Assembly (NCBI RefSeq): GCF_041102575.1
Contig: NZ_JBGCUE010000003.1
Coordinates: 62,001 to 126,000 of the forward strand
DNA from: Tenuifilum sp. 4138str
GTDB lineage: Bacteria > Bacteroidota > Bacteroidia > Bacteroidales > Tenuifilaceae
Direction: 5' to 3'
DNA: 64,000 nt
Made by a program: the position numbers and the translations under genes. The notes beneath the pieces were generated by a model. It was not told where the DNA came from and searched no databases. It saw nothing but the letters and a program-made list of their open reading frames with translations. Positions 8,301-15,548 of this stretch are shown piece after piece (position 1 is the first letter of the stretch; each line of letters starts with the position of its first letter).

Positions 8301-9675
8301 CAATCAAAATAATCAGTTGCCCAAAAAATGCCGAGTTCATCATTTTACTTGCCGAATTATAGGCAATTTCGTTTCGTTTCGCCTGGTCGAGTTTTGTTCC
8401 GATAAGGTTTTTGCGATGGAGGTAAAATATCATGGCTTCAACAATAATTACTGCTCCATCAACCAATATCCCGAAATCGAGTGCCCCCAAGCTCATCAGG
8501 TTTGCCCACACCCCAAACAGGTTCATCATGATAAATGCAAATAGCAAGGCCAGCGGAATGGTTGATGCCACAATTAAACCGCTCCTTAAATTCCCGAGGA
8601 AGATAACCAGCACAAAAATAACAATCAGCGCACCCAACGACAGGTTTTCGGCAACGGTAGATGTGGTACTTTTAATGAGCTTGCTGCGGTCAAGAAAAGG
8701 TTTAATTTCAACACCATCAGGCAGTGATTTTTGAATTAAAGCCATCCGCTCTTTTACATCCTTAATCACATCGTTTGAGTTTTCGCCTTTCAGCATCATC
8801 ACGATTCCGCCAACGGCCTCTCCCTTTCCATCTTTGGTAAAAGCACCATAACGGACAAAACTTCCGAATTTCACTTCTGCCACATCCCTGATGAAAATGG
8901 GTTGCCCGTCAATGTTTGCGACCAAAGTGTTTTTAATATCATCCAACGAACGCATCAACCCTTCGCCACGGATAAAGTTCGCCTGAAAGTTTTTCTCGAT
9001 ATATGCGCCGCCTGTATTCTGATTGTTGTCGTCAAGTGCTTCAAAAATATCCGAAATGGCTAAACCCATACTTCTGAGTTTATCGGGATTAACAGCGACT
9101 TCGTATTGTTTACCCCTGCCACCAAAAGAGTTTACTTCTACCACTCCGGGCAGCATAGCCATTTGCCGTTTTACAATCCATTCCTGCATGGTGCGCAGTT
9201 CCATGTCGTTATAAACGGTATCGTAACCGGGTTGCACTTCAAGCGTGTATTGATAAATTTCGCCTAATCCGGTGCTGATTGGCGCCATAAACGGTTCCCC
9301 AAATCCCTGTGGAATTTTTTCTTTCACTTCGGCTAAGGCTTCGCTTACCAATTGCCGGGGAAGGTAGGTTCCCATATTGTCCTCGAAAACTATTGTTACC
9401 ACTGACAGCCCAAACCGGGAAACCGAACGAATTTCGATAACCCCCGGCAGGTTGGCCACCGATAGTTCCACCTGGTAGGTTACAAACTGCTCAATGTCTT
9501 CGGTGCCCAGGTTGGGCGCGGTGGTAATCACCTGCACCTGGTTGTTGGTAATGTCGGGCACGGCATCCAATGGCACTTTCGTCATGGAATATATTCCGCC
9601 AATAATCAGTCCGATTGTCATCAGCCCGATAAGTGCCTTATTCTTTATTGAAAAGGATATTATACTGTTTATCAT
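5335..9675 (-). CDS. czcA: CzcA-type heavy-metal RND pump fused to a TolC/CzcC-like outer-membrane factor (copy 1)
   Basis: The 1446-residue product has two parts. Residues 1 to about 1040 are a complete heavy-metal RND transporter: twelve membrane segments, two large periplasmic loops and, in TM4, DFGILVDGAVIIVEAM. This is the DFG-DGA-VE pattern of divalent-metal pumps (CzcA class), unlike monovalent CusA. Residues from about 1050 form an outer-membrane factor beginning ITLPQAIERAKENYP with the long helices of TolC proteins. At the junction a hydrophobic stretch ends GNANA-QDS and resembles a cleavable signal peptide. Such pump-channel fusions are known from Bacteroidota. It works with the adaptor encoded next to it. 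Codons about 33-112 are almost identical in DNA to the paralogue at 17,222-21,565. Confidence 0.93.
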   Translation of the reverse strand: MINSIISFSIKNKALIGLMTIGLIIGGIYSMTKVPLDAVPDITNNQVQVITTAPNLGTEDIEQFVTYQVELSVANLPGVIEIRSVSRFGLSVVTIVFEDNMGTYLPRQLVSEALAEVKEKIPQGFGEPFMAPISTGLGEIYQYTLEVQPGYDTVYNDMELRTMQEWIVKRQMAMLPGVVEVNSFGGRGKQYEVAVNPDKLRSMGLAISDIFEALDDNNQNTGGAYIEKNFQANFIRGEGLMRSLDDIKNTLVANIDGQPIFIRDVAEVKFGSFVRYGAFTKDGKGEAVGGIVMMLKGENSNDVIKDVKERMALIQKSLPDGVEIKPFLDRSKLIKSTTSTVAENLSLGALIVIFVLVIFLGNLRSGLIVASTIPLALLFAFIMMNLFGVWANLMSLGALDFGILVDGAVIIVEAMIFYLHRKNLIGTKLDQAKRNEIAYNSASKMMNSAFFGQLIILIVFIPVLALQGIEGKMFIPMAMTFGFAVLGVVILCLTYIPMMAALFLQPPKTDKKTWGDKIIGKLENTYTPVIGWSLKRSWIVITIAFVLLISGGFLFTRMGAEFIPKLDEGDFVFQAFLKPGTSLTEVTKTTTRLEQIVLENFPDEVESIQSRIGVADLPMDPMPLDIADIFVILTPKDQWTQAESKAELIEKVREKVSVLPGINFEFTQPIEMRFNELLTGIREDVAVKLYGDDLEILAAKSEEIAGLVSGIEGVAGVKAEATRGLPQITVHYDRNKLGRYNLKIKELNTIVESAFSGGVAGSIYEGERMFDLVVRLDEEHRQSIDDIRNLFVNLPDGNQIPLKEVAEISYQPGPMQISRDNTNRRTYVGINVSGRDVKSLVEEIQTTLDEKLDLPTGYYIRYGGAFENLERASKRLSLVVPLALALIFMLVFFAVKSFKQTLMIYVAVPFAAVGGIFSLYLRDMPFSISAGVGFIVLFGVAVLNGLVLISGFNELKEEGKLHINDIIKKGSIRRIRPILLTASTDILGFLPMAVSTSAGAEVQRPLATVVIGGMLTSTLLTLIVLPILYKFVESGVKKIKMPKTALGMFTVLVVIAGLGISGNANAQDSTITLPQAIERAKENYPAIKAAKLEVDKQEALKATAYELGTTSIYTGKEEVGNNAPGIQNKIGIGQTDIDLFGIPAKSKLANSRTKQALSGQELTEYSLARDVSLAWYNAVHAKQQWQLFKDLDTLYTDFQKAAELRYNTQATSKIEYLSASAKYKELQVNLRKAESNYLASLQILNQYLLYPGAVDVNTQDLGQYVFELVSGTDSLGASPLLDYYSTGIDVAESAWKAEKANFLPKLDLGYKWQSVDGNSGFYGWKVGISVPLAFFSQSGKTKASKIDFQIANQQYEQKELELKAVYNQQISRYLTLQQVINYYQKEALPLADEQIQASNLAYRLGSIDYVQFIQNTEAAIRTKQDFLMQQAEYFELSAQLKFITGK
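9338..9579. repeat. near-identical block shared with 21,228-21,469
   Basis: This 242-bp stretch of the pump gene differs from 21,228-21,469 at one position only (G against A near 9,379). Immediately outside the block the two genes differ every few bases. A sharp identity plateau in otherwise diverged paralogues is the usual mark of gene conversion or recent homologous recombination. Confidence 0.85.
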
Positions 9676-9818
9676 TTGATTTCTATAAATTTTTAATGTG
9701 AATACGATTAATTATAATGAGCTAAAATCCATGTGCTTGTTCATGGAAACCCCATTATATCATGGCAATGAAATGATACATGAGCTTAATGCTCAGCTGT
9801 AGAGAAAGAAGAAATGAA

Positions 9819-10124
9819 TTATATTTTGGGCGGTTGCCAGATAGATGCAACAGGGCTTGAAAACGAAGATTCTTTCAATTTAACATCTAAAGTACTTTCT
9901 ACTAAATTGGTAAAGGAAATACTAAAAAAAGATGGGAAAGAAAGGGTCTGGCAACAATGACAAAAACAAAACGGGGAACATAAATCAACATTATTTGTGT
10001 GATTTTGGCTTTGTTCTGATAATTCCAGCGTAACAGAATTTGAATTGGAAGCATGTACATCATTGCATGGTATGGCTGTTAAAACCATTACATACATTGA
10101 TAATATTACTGTTACATATTTCAT
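9819..10124 (-). CDS. DUF6660-like small Cys-rich exported protein (copy 1)
   Basis: The start at 10,124 (MKYVTVILSMYVMVL) gives 101 residues with an N-terminal signal; a Met twelve codons upstream is less likely because the paralogue at 21,701-22,006 begins exactly at MKYVAVILSMYVMVL. The mature part has IPCNDVHA and a cluster CSPFCFCHCC, so six to seven Cys plus His could bind soft metals. It ends PVASIWQPPKI. It lies between a Fur-family gene and the RND pump gene and is the first gene after the operator at 10,178. A periplasmic metal sensor or buffer is plausible. The family name is from memory of similar Bacteroidota proteins. Confidence 0.75.
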   Translation of the reverse strand: MKYVTVILSMYVMVLTAIPCNDVHASNSNSVTLELSEQSQNHTNNVDLCSPFCFCHCCQTLSFPSFFSISFTNLVESTLDVKLKESSFSSPVASIWQPPKI

Positions 10125-10177
10125 CTGAAAATTATTGTCATTTATAAAGTACAACAGCAAAGATACTCAAAAGTTGA

Positions 10178-10192
10178 TGCAACCGGGTTGCA
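10178..10192. promoter_or_regulatory. Fur-type operator 2, TGCAACCGGGTTGCA
   Basis: This is a near-perfect 15-bp palindrome three bases beyond the stop of the Fur-family gene (10,196) and 54 bases before the start of the DUF6660-like gene. On the minus strand it is followed by TATCTTTG, a full match to the Bacteroidota -7 box, with TTTG 25 bases upstream of that box partly inside the dyad. It probably controls the efflux operon. Confidence 0.75.
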
Positions 10193-10195
10193 AAG

Positions 10196-10609
10196 TTATT
10201 TTTTGCAATTTGAACAAATACCTTTGACAACAAAGTTTGCACTGGAAAATTCAAATCCATTGGGTAAGTCTGGCTGGGGAACAGGTAAATCTTTCATACA
10301 ATACGTTTTTCCGCATTTGTTGCATAAAAAATGAACATGTAAATGTTCTGGTTCGCAAGTGCAAAAATCTTCGCAAAGTGCGTATCTTAAAGAGCCAGAG
10401 CCATCTTCAATTGAATGAATGAGTTGATGTTCCTGGAAAGTTTTTAAAGTTCTATATAACGTTGCTTTATCAGCTTTTTCAAATTTTTGTTCTAATTCAG
10501 GCAAACTAATAGCCGTTTTTTGTTCTGTTAGAACTTGCAAAACCAATTGTCGCATTGCAGTTGGTTTGATGTTTTTTAAGTTGAGTTTGTTGTCTATTTC
10601 CTTTTTCAT
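10196..10609 (-). CDS. Fur-family metal-responsive repressor (copy 1b)
   Basis: The 137 residues have the same plan as the protein at 520-933: a winged helix (KPTAMRQLVLQVLTEQ, KATLYRTLKTFQE) and a metal-binding half with EHLHVHFLCNKC and a final CSNCK. It is a different subgroup from copy 1a, with its closest relative at 22,077-22,490. It is the first gene of the left metal module. It is followed by the operator at 10,178 and then the DUF6660, pump, adaptor and PII genes, so a repressor-operator-efflux arrangement is likely. It lies about 50 bases downstream of a repeat (10,661-10,750) at the module border. Confidence 0.88.
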   Translation of the reverse strand: MKKEIDNKLNLKNIKPTAMRQLVLQVLTEQKTAISLPELEQKFEKADKATLYRTLKTFQEHQLIHSIEDGSGSLRYALCEDFCTCEPEHLHVHFLCNKCGKTYCMKDLPVPQPDLPNGFEFSSANFVVKGICSNCKK

Positions 10610-10660
10610 TTTGTCGGTTCATTTCTTAATAGCTCAAAAGTAACAATTCAGCACGAGTGT

Positions 10661-10750
10661 GTAGGCAAAATTGCAGCTCTTTTACAAGCCTTTGGTTTGG
10701 GCGTTGGCTTGTGGGGGCTTGGAAATGTGCTGCAATGTGGGGTGGGGTTT
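10661..10750. repeat. cassette-end repeat A, copy 1
   Basis: The core reads TTTGGGCGTTGGCTTGTGGG followed by GGCTTGGAAATGTGCTGCAA. It is about 90% identical to 22,553-22,640 and related to copies at 11,177, 23,064, 28,365, 37,255 and 39,015, all in the same orientation. It lies between a palindromic element and the first gene of a segment. No protein is encoded by it. The rest of 10,610-10,890 shows nothing else that could be identified. Confidence 0.75.
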
Positions 10751-10892
10751 CTTTCCTTTTTTTGCGGGGGGAGAAAAAAAACAAAATAAATTCCATCAAA
10801 TTTGCACCGACTTGTCAAAGAGCTAAATATTTTAATCTGCTTGTTTTAAACTGCACCTATCAGTCTTGAAGGTTCTCTTTTTTCGCCTTGTT

Positions 10893-11026
10893 GCTAACGG
10901 TCGGCGGTATGAAACGTTGCGCATTTTGAAACACAAACTTATCAGCCCGCTAAGCTGTTGATTAAATGTTATATTGCTCAAATATAGCACTATCCGCGCA
11001 ATGTTTTATGACCGCGTGTTAGGGGC
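10893..11026 (-). repeat. attC-like palindromic element E1
   Basis: A 134-bp imperfect palindrome. The outer arms 10,904-10,922 and 10,996-11,015 pair with 17 of about 20 positions matching. Outside the arms lie TTGCTAACG on the left and CGTGTTAGGGGC on the right. The right border GTTAGGGGC is the exact inverse of the left border of E2 (GCCCCTAAC at 22,774-22,782). The middle of about 70 bases has weaker internal dyads, as in integron attC sites. Short reading frames across it are unlikely to be genes. Confidence 0.8.
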
Positions 11027-11176
11027 TGGTGTTCATTCATTTCTGTCTGTTTATCAATTATTTAGCTGTCATTTCACTGTCTTTTTCAATCCGCACCAAC
11101 CTATCCACGAAGCACAAATTTATTTTGCTTTTTTGTGGGAGGGCAACCCTAAAACCGCCCTTAAAGGCGGTTACTT

Positions 11177-11260
11177 GGGCTGGCTTTGTAAGCTCTTTGG
11201 TAAGCTTTGGTCGTGTGTTTGCTTGTGGGGCTTGCCAATGTGCTAACAAATAGGGTGGGC
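11177..11260. repeat. cassette-end repeat A, copy 2
   Basis: Contains AAGCTTTGGTCGTGTGTTTG then CTTGTGGGGCTTGCCAATGT. It is related to the copy at the other end of the same segment (22,553) and to those in the neighbouring segments. It lies between element E1 and the last gene of the right metal module. The rest of 11,027-11,302 shows no gene. Confidence 0.65.
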
Positions 11261-11302
11261 TTTCTAATGATTTTAAGAACTAAATTTTATATAAACAAAA
11301 AT

Positions 11303-11506
11303 TCAACAACATTGCCCAGATTGAATGGGAGGACACTTTTCTGTTCCATACGAACAAAACACGCAACAATCGCCCTGTTTTGGTTTTAAAACGGTATGGC
11401 AATTTTTACATTCATAAAAGAACTGGCAGGAACCCTCCGGCATTTCTTCTTCTTTTTGATGCCCGCAATTTGGGCAGGTTATGATTGAATGGTATTGAAT
11501 TTTCAT
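11303..11506 (-). CDS. GDCCVxC-domain small Cys-rich protein
   Basis: The start at 11,506 (MKIQYHSII) gives 67 residues and avoids overlapping the CDF gene; a longer frame begins at 11,563. Two CxxC knuckles (CPNC, CKNC) are followed by the hallmark GDCCVFCSYG and CPPIQ, then a terminal CC. The pattern matches the small GDCCVxC family, in which one Cys is selenocysteine in some organisms. Its function is not known; the metal-resistance neighbourhood suggests metal or metalloid binding. It is the last gene of the right metal module and lies 13 bases after the CDF gene. Confidence 0.75.
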   Translation of the reverse strand: MKIQYHSIITCPNCGHQKEEEMPEGSCQFFYECKNCHTVLKPKQGDCCVFCSYGTEKCPPIQSGQCC

Positions 11507-11519
11507 TTCTTTAAAGTTT

Positions 11520-12410
11520 TCAACAAACAGTTTTGCATTCTTTTTCAATCCTTTCATTCTCAATTTGAAAGGTTGTGTGTCCTATCCCGAATTCGTGTTC
11601 AAGTTTCTCCTGTAATTCAGCAATAAATTTATCATGATACCCTTTGGGCATTATCAGGTGGGCGGTTAAAGCTATTTGGGTGGTGCTCATTGCCCAAACA
11701 TGTAGGTCGTGAATTTCTTCAACACCTTTTTGTGCCAACAGTAATTCCCTGACTTTTTCGAGGTTGATGTTTTTAGGTACGGCATCCAGCGCCAAATCTA
11801 TGGAATCGGTAAACAAGCGCCAGGTGCCCCAAAGGATGACCAGGATGATGATAAAACTCATTACCGGGTCAATCCATTCGATTCCGGTGAGGTTAATCAA
11901 TAATCCGGCAACAACCACTCCCAACGACACCCCGGCATCGGCAGCCATGTGCAGGAATGCTCCTTTGATGTTCAGGTCGACTTTTTGGCCTTTCATAAAC
12001 AGCAAAGCCGTAATGGTATTGATTACCACGCCTATTCCGGCAACAATCATCACTTGAGTACCTGCCACGGGTTCGGGATTTTTGAATTTCCCTATGGCAT
12101 CCCAACCGATGGCTATTACTGCTCCAAAAAGCAATAGCGCATTGAGTATCGATACAAGGATGGTTGTTTTTCGAAGACCGTATGTATATTTCCCTTTTGG
12201 CTTTATAGAAGCAAGCCGGATTGCTGCCCAGGCAAAAATCAAACACAGAACGTCGCTGGCATTGTGACCTGCATCGGCTAATAATGCTGATGAGTTGGCT
12301 GCCAGACCATAAAATATTTCAACAGCAACAAAGGCGATGTTTAAACCAATGCCAATGGCAAAAGCTTTTCCGTAACTTTTTTGCGTAGTATGTTCATGCG
12401 CGTGTGCCAT
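11520..12410 (-). CDS. CDF cation exporter of CzcD/ZitB type
   Basis: The 296 residues begin with a His-rich tail (MAHAHEHTT). Six membrane segments follow, with the two zinc-site motifs DAGHNASD (TM2) and HMAADAGVS (TM5). A C-terminal cytoplasmic domain has HDLHVWAMST and a final ECKTVC. This is the standard length and layout of a Zn/Co/Cd-proton antiporter. It follows the HMA-CDF gene by 6 bases and has no counterpart in the left module within the window. Together with the RND pump it would give two-step export: cytoplasm to periplasm, then periplasm to outside. Confidence 0.92.
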   Translation of the reverse strand: MAHAHEHTTQKSYGKAFAIGIGLNIAFVAVEIFYGLAANSSALLADAGHNASDVLCLIFAWAAIRLASIKPKGKYTYGLRKTTILVSILNALLLFGAVIAIGWDAIGKFKNPEPVAGTQVMIVAGIGVVINTITALLFMKGQKVDLNIKGAFLHMAADAGVSLGVVVAGLLINLTGIEWIDPVMSFIIILVILWGTWRLFTDSIDLALDAVPKNINLEKVRELLLAQKGVEEIHDLHVWAMSTTQIALTAHLIMPKGYHDKFIAELQEKLEHEFGIGHTTFQIENERIEKECKTVC

Positions 12411-12416
12411 AATTGA

Positions 12417-13208
12417 TTACTTCGAAAGTTTTAAAATCCTCACTGCCCCGCGCATCACAAAGGTGAAAACAATGCCACCAATGACCAAATCAGGCCATTT
12501 GCTGTTTAGTAAATACACCAGCATACCGGCCAGGATAACCCCGCCGTTCACGATGATGTCGTTGGAGGTGAATATGGCGCTGGCCTGCATGTGCGCTTCT
12601 TTGCTTTTGGCTTTGTTGATGAGCCACAACGAAACCAGGTTTCCGGCAAGCGCCAGGATGGAAACAATAATCATCCACTGAAAAAGGGGCGTTTCGCTAT
12701 TGCTGAAAAAACGTCGCAGCACTTCGGCAAAACCCAGCGTAGCCAGCCCCATCTGGAAATACCCGCTGATTTTGGCTACTTTTTTCTTTCGTGAAATGGC
12801 CGCACCCACTGCAAAAAGGCTGAGCCCGTAAACAATAGAATCAGCCAGCATGTCCAGAGAATCGGCCACAAGTCCCATGGAGTGCGAAATCCAGCCTGTG
12901 GTAATTTCCACCACGAAAAAGGTAAAATTGATGCCCAGCACCCACCAGAGTATTTTCAGCTGTTGTGAATCGTGTGCACCGGGCGGTAATTCCGTTTCGG
13001 TAGTATTTCCGAGTTTGTCACCTAATTTTAGCTGGCTGATTGCCTGGTGGATTTCATCCACAGGGCCTGAATGATATACCTCCAGCTTCCGGTTTTCAAT
13101 ATCAAAAACTAGGTTTTTAACGGATGAAATCCCTTCCAGCTTCATCCTGATAAGGGATTCTTCGGAAGGGCAGTCCATTTTACTGATGGTAAATACAGAT
13201 TTGAACAT
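12417..13208 (-). CDS. CDF-type cation exporter with N-terminal metal-binding domain (copy 2)
   Basis: The 263 residues are clearly homologous to 2480-3274 (KMDCPSEESLIRMKLEG at the N-terminus, then SMGLVADSLDMLADSIVYG). An HMA-like domain with one conserved Cys precedes a CDF membrane domain; the cytoplasmic tail is short. It lies 5 bases after the gene at 13,214-13,681 and 6 bases before the CzcD-type exporter, so the operon holds two different CDF proteins. They may have different metals or form a pair; the sequence does not decide this. Confidence 0.83.
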   Translation of the reverse strand: MFKSVFTISKMDCPSEESLIRMKLEGISSVKNLVFDIENRKLEVYHSGPVDEIHQAISQLKLGDKLGNTTETELPPGAHDSQQLKILWWVLGINFTFFVVEITTGWISHSMGLVADSLDMLADSIVYGLSLFAVGAAISRKKKVAKISGYFQMGLATLGFAEVLRRFFSNSETPLFQWMIIVSILALAGNLVSLWLINKAKSKEAHMQASAIFTSNDIIVNGGVILAGMLVYLLNSKWPDLVIGGIVFTFVMRGAVRILKLSK

Positions 13209-13213
13209 GTGAA

Positions 13214-13681
13214 CTAATCTTTATGCAAAACCACATTTAAAGGAATAAAAGCGCCCACTTTCAAGCCCCAGTCAATATTATCAACAGGGGTAAACAGAAA
13301 TACAAACGCATTTCCCACGTTCCCTAATTTGAAATTGGGGCCGGTCTGGACTATGAATTTATTTTCATCTATCATATACTCTTCCGCCAAAACCCACGAT
13401 ACCGGGATTTTTTTGTCGAACCCTACAAACCAGTATTCGTTAAAATTGTAGATGGCGTTGGCAAAGGGCGTGTATCCCACCGACAGATAGGTTTTATTGT
13501 TAAACATGGCGCCCAATTCGGCATGGATACGCGTTATTTCCCTTTTGTTACCGTCAAAATCATACATCACAAAAGGATTAACACGTACCCCTGTGATTAC
13601 TTTTAACCGTTCGCCTTCCTGGGCATTCGCTGTGAATACCCAGAAAAGTACGAAGGTTAATAACAATAGTTGTTTTCTCAT
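13214..13681 (-). CDS. small outer-membrane beta-barrel-like exported protein
   Basis: The start at 13,681 (MRKQLLLLTFVLF) gives 155 residues with a signal peptide ending NAQ. The mature protein alternates hydrophobic and polar residues in short strands (for example KTYLSVGYTPFANAIYNF) and ends in a hydrophobic stretch, as in small beta-barrels or barrel-like domains. No family is recognised. It sits between the DUF302 and HMA-CDF genes of the right module and is probably co-transcribed. A longer start at 13,720 would place extra residues before the signal peptide and is less likely. Confidence 0.65.
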   Translation of the reverse strand: MRKQLLLLTFVLFWVFTANAQEGERLKVITGVRVNPFVMYDFDGNKREITRIHAELGAMFNNKTYLSVGYTPFANAIYNFNEYWFVGFDKKIPVSWVLAEEYMIDENKFIVQTGPNFKLGNVGNAFVFLFTPVDNIDWGLKVGAFIPLNVVLHKD

Positions 13682-13726
13682 TTTCAAAAGTTTTGAATAT
13701 GTTCCCCAAATAAACTGCAAGCAGAA

Positions 13727-14113
13727 TTATAGATTCTCAATTACCTTTTCAAGTTTCGCCCTGATTTCATTGGCGATATCACTTAATTCGTCATTTTCAA
13801 CCGCCTGCATGGAAGCCACCGGGTCAACGGCAGCTACTTCTGTTTTGCCATTATCCAGTTCCTGCACAATTACATTGCAGGGGAGCATGGCGCCTATTTT
13901 GTTTTCCGCTTTCAATGCTTCATGAGCAAAGGGTGGATTGCAAGCCCCTAAAATTTGGTATTTTTTGAAATCTACGTCCAGCTTCTTTTTTAATGTAGCC
14001 TGTACATCAATTTCGGTCAACACCCCGAAACCTTCTTTTTTTAGTTCTTCGGTTACAATTTTAATGGCTTTGTCGAAACCGTACTCTGTTGTTTTTTCAA
14101 TGTAATACTTCAT
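13727..14113 (-). CDS. DUF302 family protein (copy 2)
   Basis: The 128 residues match the left-module protein closely: GFDKAIKIVTEELKKEGFGV, YQILGACNPPFAHEAL with the conserved Cys, and MLPCNVIVQE with the second. It has no signal peptide, so it is cytoplasmic. It lies 12 bases after the SHOCT-domain gene and before the barrel-like gene. Conservation of DUF302 next to an HMA-CDF gene in both modules suggests a shared role in handling the exported metal, but none is established. Confidence 0.85.
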   Translation of the reverse strand: MKYYIEKTTEYGFDKAIKIVTEELKKEGFGVLTEIDVQATLKKKLDVDFKKYQILGACNPPFAHEALKAENKIGAMLPCNVIVQELDNGKTEVAAVDPVASMQAVENDELSDIANEIRAKLEKVIENL

Positions 14114-14125
14114 GATATTTTTATT

Positions 14126-14359
14126 TTACATTAAATCTTTTTTTCGTTCTTCAAACTCCTGTTTGTTTATTTCGCCACGGGCGTAGCGCTCTTTTAAATA
14201 ATCGAGCGCCGACTTACTTTCGGGTGGGTTGCCGGGGCGGTTATTTTGACTCATTCCTTTAACAACCATCCAAACAACGGCAATTACGATAATGAGCCCT
14301 ATAACCCACCACCAGCCCATTCCCATTCCCCATCCGTGACACCCAAATCCATCCATCAT
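14126..14359 (-). CDS. small membrane protein with SHOCT domain
   Basis: The 77 residues comprise a Gly/Trp/Met-rich start (HGWGMGMGWWW), one membrane segment and a cytoplasmic tail ending in a SHOCT motif (LDYLKERYARGEINKQEFEE). SHOCT domains are short oligomerisation modules. The Met, His and Cys residues before the membrane segment could bind metal. It lies 51 bases after the Spy-like gene and 12 before the DUF302 gene. It has no counterpart in the visible part of the left module. Confidence 0.82.
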   Translation of the reverse strand: MMDGFGCHGWGMGMGWWWVIGLIIVIAVVWMVVKGMSQNNRPGNPPESKSALDYLKERYARGEINKQEFEERKKDLM

Positions 14360-14410
14360 AACATTCTCCTTTCTTTTTATCGCTTGTTTTTTTAAAAACC
14401 GAACTGGTGT

Positions 14411-14935
14411 TTACCAACAATTGCTGCGACGTGACATCATCATCTGTTTACGAGAATTCATTCCCATATTACCTGCATGCCAGCAATTTTCCGACATATC
14501 CCACCAATTGTAATTGTTGTTGTTAAAGTAGGTAAGCTGCTTTTCAGTAAGAAGTTTTTTTACCTGAACTTTTGTCTCCAGGTTGATATCCTCAATTTTT
14601 TCTTCCTTGTCGCGGATAGTGCTTCTCAGTGATTTCACCTTTTTTACATCCAGCTCAGGATTTGAATTAGCAGCCCGGTATTCCATTCTCAAACTGCGAA
14701 GCTCATTTTCGATTGGAAGCTTTTTCTCGTAGCTGTTTTTACGTAGCTCATTGATTTCCGTAATTTGTTCGGCTGATAACGCATATTCTGCCGGGGTGTT
14801 GTAATTCCACCATTGGGCATCGGCGTTAGCCGACCAGTTTGAGTTACAGCAATGGTGCTGTGCCATTGCCTGCGATGCAGAAAAGACAATCAATCCTGCA
14901 AGTAAAAAAGCCATTTTAAATTTTCCAGTTTTCAT
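14411..14935 (-). CDS. Spy/CpxP-like periplasmic metal-stress protein (copy 2)
   Basis: The 174 residues start with a signal peptide ending AMA-Q. A Cys/His stretch (HHCCNSNW) follows, then a helical region with LSAEQITEINELRKN and LLTEKQLTYFNNN, the LTxxQ-type repeats of Spy/CpxP/ZraP. A C-terminal tail holds Met and Trp plus CWHAGNMGM. It would act in the periplasm as a metal-binding chaperone or sensor. It is the first gene after the operator at 14,999-15,013 and is followed by SHOCT, DUF302 and the CDF genes. It is a close paralogue of the partial gene at 1-437. Confidence 0.8.
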   Translation of the reverse strand: MKTGKFKMAFLLAGLIVFSASQAMAQHHCCNSNWSANADAQWWNYNTPAEYALSAEQITEINELRKNSYEKKLPIENELRSLRMEYRAANSNPELDVKKVKSLRSTIRDKEEKIEDINLETKVQVKKLLTEKQLTYFNNNNYNWWDMSENCWHAGNMGMNSRKQMMMSRRSNCW

Positions 14936-14998
14936 AATTAATAATTTTTAATGTTAGACATTCTAATAATTTCAACATCAAAATTACCAATAAGTTAG

Positions 14999-15013
14999 TG
15001 CAACACTATTGCA
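14999..15013. promoter_or_regulatory. Fur-type operator 3, TGCAA-N5-TTGCA
   Basis: Same sequence as the site at 501-515 (TGCAACACTATTGCA) and in the same place: three bases after a fur-like stop and 64 bases before the Spy-like gene. About 50 bases around the dyad are nearly identical in both modules although the gene order differs, which points to selection on the site. A TAATTTTG -7 box follows on the minus strand. Confidence 0.7.
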
Positions 15014-15016
15014 AAG

Positions 15017-15430
15017 TTAATCGCAGCGCGGGCACACCCCGTTAATGATGAATTGCGCATTATCGTAGGTGTAGCCTTCAGGCAGTTTAATGTTGGGAAT
15101 TGGAAGTTCTTTCATGCAACGTGTTCTGCCGCAACGGGTACAATAAAAATGAACGTGCAGGTCATGTATATTACATGTGCAATCGTCATCGCAAACGGCA
15201 TACTTCACCGAGCCTGAACCATCATCAACAGGGTGGACAATGAAATTTTCCTCGAATGTTTTAAGCGCCCTGAAAATGGTTGAACGCTCCACTTTTTCAA
15301 ATCGTTGCTCCAAATCCGCCAGGCTCAGCGCTTTCCCGGTTTCGGCAAGTGTTTTATAAACCAGGGTTCGCATGGCTGTTGGTTTGACGTTTTTCGATTC
15401 AAGTTTTTTGTTAATCTCGTCATTTGTCAT
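15017..15430 (-). CDS. Fur-family metal-responsive repressor (copy 2a)
   Basis: The 137 residues differ from 520-933 at only a few positions, with the same winged helix, HDLHVHFYC and CxxC knuckles (CTRC, CPRC). It is followed by the operator at 14,999 and the Spy-SHOCT-DUF302-CDF series. In this module it lies downstream of the PII-like gene, separated by a probable terminator at 15,501-15,536, so it probably has its own promoter in 15,431-15,500. Confidence 0.88.
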   Translation of the reverse strand: MTNDEINKKLESKNVKPTAMRTLVYKTLAETGKALSLADLEQRFEKVERSTIFRALKTFEENFIVHPVDDGSGSVKYAVCDDDCTCNIHDLHVHFYCTRCGRTRCMKELPIPNIKLPEGYTYDNAQFIINGVCPRCD

Positions 15431-15500
15431 TTTAAAAATATTCTGTATTAATTACTACATCCCAATAAAATTTAGTTCAATTATGGTTTAAATGCAAATT

Positions 15501-15536
15501 AAACAAAAAGCTGCGGCAACCAGAAAGCTGCCACAG
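15501..15536 (-). terminator. probable intrinsic terminator after the second PII-like gene
   Basis: On the minus strand an 8-bp stem with one mismatch (arms 15,511-15,518 and 15,529-15,536) is followed by TTTTTGTTT. It lies 13 bases past the PII-like stop and would separate the pump operon from the fur/Spy operon. Confidence 0.6.
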
Positions 15537-15548
15537 TTTAATATTTGA

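Noticed and set aside
4176-9679. Many frames of 60-119 residues opposite the adaptor and pump genes (and again at 15,860-21,569)
   Set aside because: They mirror strongly conserved, domain-complete genes on the minus strand, and equivalent shadows occur in both paralogues.
10974-11253. Overlapping plus- and minus-strand frames of 63-90 residues
   Set aside because: They span element E1 and repeat A, change strand and frame freely, and encode nothing recognisable.
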